DNA of 64,000 nucleotides from DASSFG01 sp035550375 (GTDB taxonomy: Bacteria > Planctomycetota > Planctomycetia > Pirellulales > JAICIG01): NCBI GenBank assembly GCA_035550375.1, contig DASZPH010000041.1:104366-168365 (forward strand), given 5' to 3'. Below are positions 61,579 to 64,000 of this stretch, one piece after another. Below the pieces are notes generated by a model. The model did not search any database and was not told where the DNA came from. It saw only the letters and a program-made list of their open reading frames with translations. Positions within the stretch are counted from its first letter, which is position 1. Each line of letters begins with the position of its first letter. Position numbers and translations under genes: made by a program.

Positions 61579-61754
61579 CACTCCTGTTCGATGCGTCGCA
61601 GTTGCCGGATCAGCGTCTCGATCTCTTCGGGCAACAGATTCTCGCCGTAATAGCTGAGGAGCTGCCAGTGCCTCGCAACAGTACGCGCACGGCATTCCTG
61701 GCAATCGCGCCTGCCTGCAATCTGTCGATGTGACCGGTGCGACTTTGTAAGCGA
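61579..61754 (-). pseudogene. Startless remnant adjoining the direct repeat
   Basis: The frame IAGRRDCQECRARTVARHWQ then LLSYYGENLLPEEIETLIRQ and LRRIEQEWG reads well, includes a CxxC pair, and runs into the direct repeat, where its composition degenerates. A TGA closes it upstream and there is no proper start. It is probably the remains of a gene truncated by repeat insertion. Confidence 0.3.
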
Positions 61755-61769
61755 TCATGCCTTACGTTT

Positions 61770-63473
61770 CTAATATCCTTCCGCCGCGGCCGGAAGCGGG
61801 TCTTGGCGCGCTCCGATCGCTCGGCGGACCTTTTTCTCAGGCTCGATCTGAACGCCAACCAGGTAACCGTTTGCGTTGTCGGCCTCATGGCTTGAAACCT
61901 CGCGGATCTCTTGTCCCAAAGCACGCGTTGCATCCAACAGCGTCGCCTTGAATTTACCTCGCTCCACCCGAGCAGCCGGAGGTTCGTCGTCAGAAAAGGC
62001 CGCCATCAGAAACGAAGGCCGCTGGATTGCTGCCTCCGGAGCGAGACTGAAGTCGAGCACGCTGGTCAACACTTGCAGCGTCTTTTGGTGCAAGCTCGCG
62101 CCGATGGTGCTGGTCGCAAGAAGCGGCTGGCCGTCCTTGAGCAGGATCAGCGGGCACATCGATTCCGGTAGCCGTTTTCCCGGACCCGTCTCTTGCATGG
62201 CGGCTTGGAGCAGAGCCGCCGCGTCGGGAATGGAAATGCCGCCCACGAAGAGTCCCGTGTGTCCCCAGGAGTTCGTGTGGATCGTGTGCGTAACCGCCGC
62301 CACGTTCCCCCAGCGATCAACCACGACCACGCCGTCCGAGTGATTCGACGGCCTTTTGCCTCCAGCATCGAATTTCGCAGCGAAAGGCCACGTGCCGCTT
62401 TGCATTCGTTGCCAGATAGCATCGGCGGTTTCCCTCTTCAAGCGCGACGTAGGGCTCAAATCGAGCCCGTCAAAGTTCTCCAATACTTTCGCAGGCAAAA
62501 AGTCGAGCACCTGACAATGGCTGATTTGCATCAGCCAGAAGAGACTCGACGGGGTTGTGGAAAAGTGCCCCCGTGCGGGCAGATCGGCTCGCTCAACGAG
62601 GTGCAAGGCTTCGATCATGGCGACCCCGCCGTGAGACGAGAGGCCGGGCACACACACCTCGTAACCCCGGTGCATCGTTCGCAACGGTTCGTCCCAAGTC
62701 ACGCGATAGGTTTTCATGTCATCAAGACTGATTTTGCCTCCTTCTTTCTGCACGGCCTCGACAAACTGCTCGGCCCAGGGACCGGTATAGATAAACTCCG
62801 ATCTCTCTTTGGCGACGTGCCGCAACGTTTCGGCGAGTTGCGGCTGGCAGAAGGATTCGCCGGCTTTGTAGAGAGCATCGCCCTCTTTCATGAAGATCCG
62901 CCGAGTCTCGGGAAGGCGGCTCAGCACGTCTTTCCTGTCCTGCATGAGTTCGGCGAGCAAGGGGCTCACCTTCACACCTTGCTCGGCCAGCTCAATTGCC
63001 GGCTCAAACACCTGCTGGCGGGAAAGTTTTCCGAAACGCTGCTGGGCCGCGTCGACACCCGCCAGGAACCCCGGAACGAGGGCCGTTCGGCCGCTGGGCT
63101 GTCGGCCACCGGGAATTGTCAACGGGTCGTTCTCCTCAAGCGGCGTGTTGAAGCCCGCGTTGAGGTAGTGCACCTGGCCGCTGTCGGCCTCGTAGTACAC
63201 CATGCTAAGGACGCCTGCAAAGCTGACGTAGCACCCGCCGCACTCGACGACCTGCGCCATGGCCGTAGCCAGGGCGGCGTCGGCCGCGCTGCCCCCATTT
63301 TTCAGCGTTTCCAGTCCAGCATGCACGGCCGCCGGACCCGACACGCCGACAACGACGCCATTGCGTCCTTCGGCGAGGGCTGCCGGAGACGCATCCTCGG
63401 ACGACCACGCGCTTTCGTCCACGCCCCTCGCAAGCAGGCCGGACGTTACAACGACAATAACGAACATTCTCAT
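61770..63473 (-). CDS. ggt: Gamma-glutamyltransferase-family Ntn hydrolase
   Basis: A 567-aa exported Ntn-type hydrolase from the ATG giving MRMFVIVVVTSG (the GTG three codons upstream is less likely). A signal peptide is evident. The family is recognisable: NGGSAADAALATAMAQVVEC, IPGGRQPSGRTALVPGFLAG, AAQQRFGKLSRQQVFEPAIE. The autocatalytic site, which normally reads TTHxSVVD, reads NHSDGVVVVD here, so the nucleophile would be S379 instead of threonine. Downstream NSWGHTGLFVGGI matches the family. The substrate may be gamma-glutamyl compounds or another amide. Confidence 0.92.
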   Translation of the reverse strand: MRMFVIVVVTSGLLARGVDESAWSSEDASPAALAEGRNGVVVGVSGPAAVHAGLETLKNGGSAADAALATAMAQVVECGGCYVSFAGVLSMVYYEADSGQVHYLNAGFNTPLEENDPLTIPGGRQPSGRTALVPGFLAGVDAAQQRFGKLSRQQVFEPAIELAEQGVKVSPLLAELMQDRKDVLSRLPETRRIFMKEGDALYKAGESFCQPQLAETLRHVAKERSEFIYTGPWAEQFVEAVQKEGGKISLDDMKTYRVTWDEPLRTMHRGYEVCVPGLSSHGGVAMIEALHLVERADLPARGHFSTTPSSLFWLMQISHCQVLDFLPAKVLENFDGLDLSPTSRLKRETADAIWQRMQSGTWPFAAKFDAGGKRPSNHSDGVVVVDRWGNVAAVTHTIHTNSWGHTGLFVGGISIPDAAALLQAAMQETGPGKRLPESMCPLILLKDGQPLLATSTIGASLHQKTLQVLTSVLDFSLAPEAAIQRPSFLMAAFSDDEPPAARVERGKFKATLLDATRALGQEIREVSSHEADNANGYLVGVQIEPEKKVRRAIGARQDPLPAAAEGY

Positions 63474-63700
63474 GGTACACACCGTCGGCCTTGATCGGGA
63501 CAGCCTCGCATTCCAGGCACCATACTTTAGACGGACGTGTCCTTTCGGCGAAGGTGAAAATCTGCGGCGCCAGGGGTGCGCCGACTATGCCCGGCAAGGC
63601 GCACGGGCGGCGAGCAGCCGTCAGCGTCAGGCTTCCGTTGCGCGGATGGCCTAGTCTGTCGAGGCGCATTAGAATCGCCCCAAAGGAAAGGACCGGCATC

Positions 63701-63883
63701 ATGAAAACTCGCTTTCGCGCTGAGGCCGACGACTGGAGGCCCGGCGGGCAACAGATTACCGCAGCGCAGACATTGACCGCCGTTCAGCGGTGCTTGGAAG
63801 AGGAAGGCCCGATCATCGTTGAGCACCGATTCTATCGGGGTCAGAAAAGGTGTCAGGACCGAATGGCACTTGAACTTTTGTAA
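63701..63883 (+). CDS. Small gene truncated by an IS end
   Basis: A 60-aa ORF: ATG after AAAGGAAAGG, then FRAEADDWRPGGQQITAAQT, AVQRCLEEEGPIIVEHRFYR. The next codons (QKRCQDRMALELL) come from the end of an insertion sequence (GGGGTCAGAAAAGGTGTCAG). The true C-terminus is therefore lost. The family is not recognised. Confidence 0.5.
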   Translation: MKTRFRAEADDWRPGGQQITAAQTLTAVQRCLEEEGPIIVEHRFYRGQKRCQDRMALELL

Positions 63884-64000
63884 GTGTTTTAGGCAGCACG
63901 CCTTTTGTACTCGCGACGCGGCCGAGTCATGAGCTTGTATGGCTTGGGCCGCCGCTTGACAACACGGGGTTCAACGCGATCTGGACGATGGCCGACCTCG
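63837..64000 (-). mobile_element. IS4-family insertion sequence, partial at window edge
   Basis: The element begins near GGGGTCAGAAAAGGTGTCAG and extends to the window edge; it contains the 3' end of a transposase gene on the minus strand. The other end and the transposase body are outside the window. Confidence 0.75.
63889..64000 (-). CDS. IS4-type transposase, C-terminal fragment
   Basis: The frame ends in TAA at 63889-63891 and is open to the window edge. It reads EVGHRPDRVEPRVVKRRPKP then YKLMTRPRREYKRRAA. The RVEPRVVKRRPKPYxLMTRPR ending is typical of IS4-type transposases. The 5' part is beyond the window. Confidence 0.85.
   Translation of the reverse strand, partial: EVGHRPDRVEPRVVKRRPKPYKLMTRPRREYKRRAA

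Noticed and set aside
1..64000. CRISPR arrays, rRNA and tRNA genes
   Set aside because: No regularly spaced direct repeats and no RNA signatures were seen on either strand.

Overview
The window is GC-rich DNA, about 62-65 % by eye, from a planctomycete, most likely a member of Pirellulales. The evidence is the gene families present: a PVC-type CxxCH haem-binding protein with HEAT repeats, a Tat-exported DUF1501 protein, a PEP-CTERM protein, a multi-spanning membrane protein with C-terminal TPRs, an ECF sigma factor beside a giant Ser/Thr kinase, a bacterial formylmethanofuran dehydrogenase C subunit, and three families of dispersed inverted repeats of the kind that litter planctomycete genomes. 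No rRNA, tRNA or CRISPR array was found. It is a chromosomal, mostly housekeeping region with small mobile and repeat scars.

Layout. 1-7136 (+): heavy-metal efflux operon (Cys-rich small protein, cusB-like adaptor, very large cusA-like pump, small membrane protein). 7269-11889 (-): thiL, an ECF sigma factor and an anti-sigma/kinase/beta-helix fusion. 11972-13113 (+): DUF2752 membrane protein coupled to a lipoprotein. 13165-16077: small protein, M20 dipeptidase, clpS and a GNAT acetyltransferase. 16358-24164 (-): TPR membrane protein, CxxCH protein, a hypothetical, a secretin-like protein and a cyclophilin lipoprotein. 24348-30303 (+): exported hypothetical, ABC ATPase, ABC permease, and a kinase with an extracytoplasmic Cache-like sensor. 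30467-33286 (+): Ldh-family dehydrogenase, a small protein and an iron-type solute-binding lipoprotein.

33758-40646 (-) is an Fe-S assembly operon read as sufR-like regulator, nuoB, sufC, sufB, sufD, Rieske ferredoxin and an HlyD/RND adaptor, with a recognisable promoter and overlapping inverted repeat upstream of the regulator. 40723-42745 holds fwdC-like and dapA-like genes. 42953-46300 is a SWIM/SNF2 helicase. 46880-52007 (-) encodes a two-subunit pyruvate:ferredoxin-type oxidoreductase. Its two genes are separated by a tandemly duplicated module carrying a DUF559 endonuclease gene. The rest (52529-63473) holds an exported hypothetical, arylamine N-acetyltransferase, DUF1501, PEP-CTERM, HypE/AIR-synthase-like, zinc-ribbon/HEAT, duplicated HTH and gamma-glutamyltransferase genes. 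At the right edge an IS4-type transposase end interrupts a small gene.

The most notable observations are a roughly 290-residue insertion in the CusA-like pump, an orphan nuoB inside a sufR-suf operon, the duplicated DUF559 module inside the oxidoreductase operon, a repeat element that has become the N-terminus of a lipoprotein, and an HTH protein made of two tandem copies of one module. I did not find a clearly new multi-gene defence or metabolic system. Start sites were chosen by eye and database comparisons could not be run.
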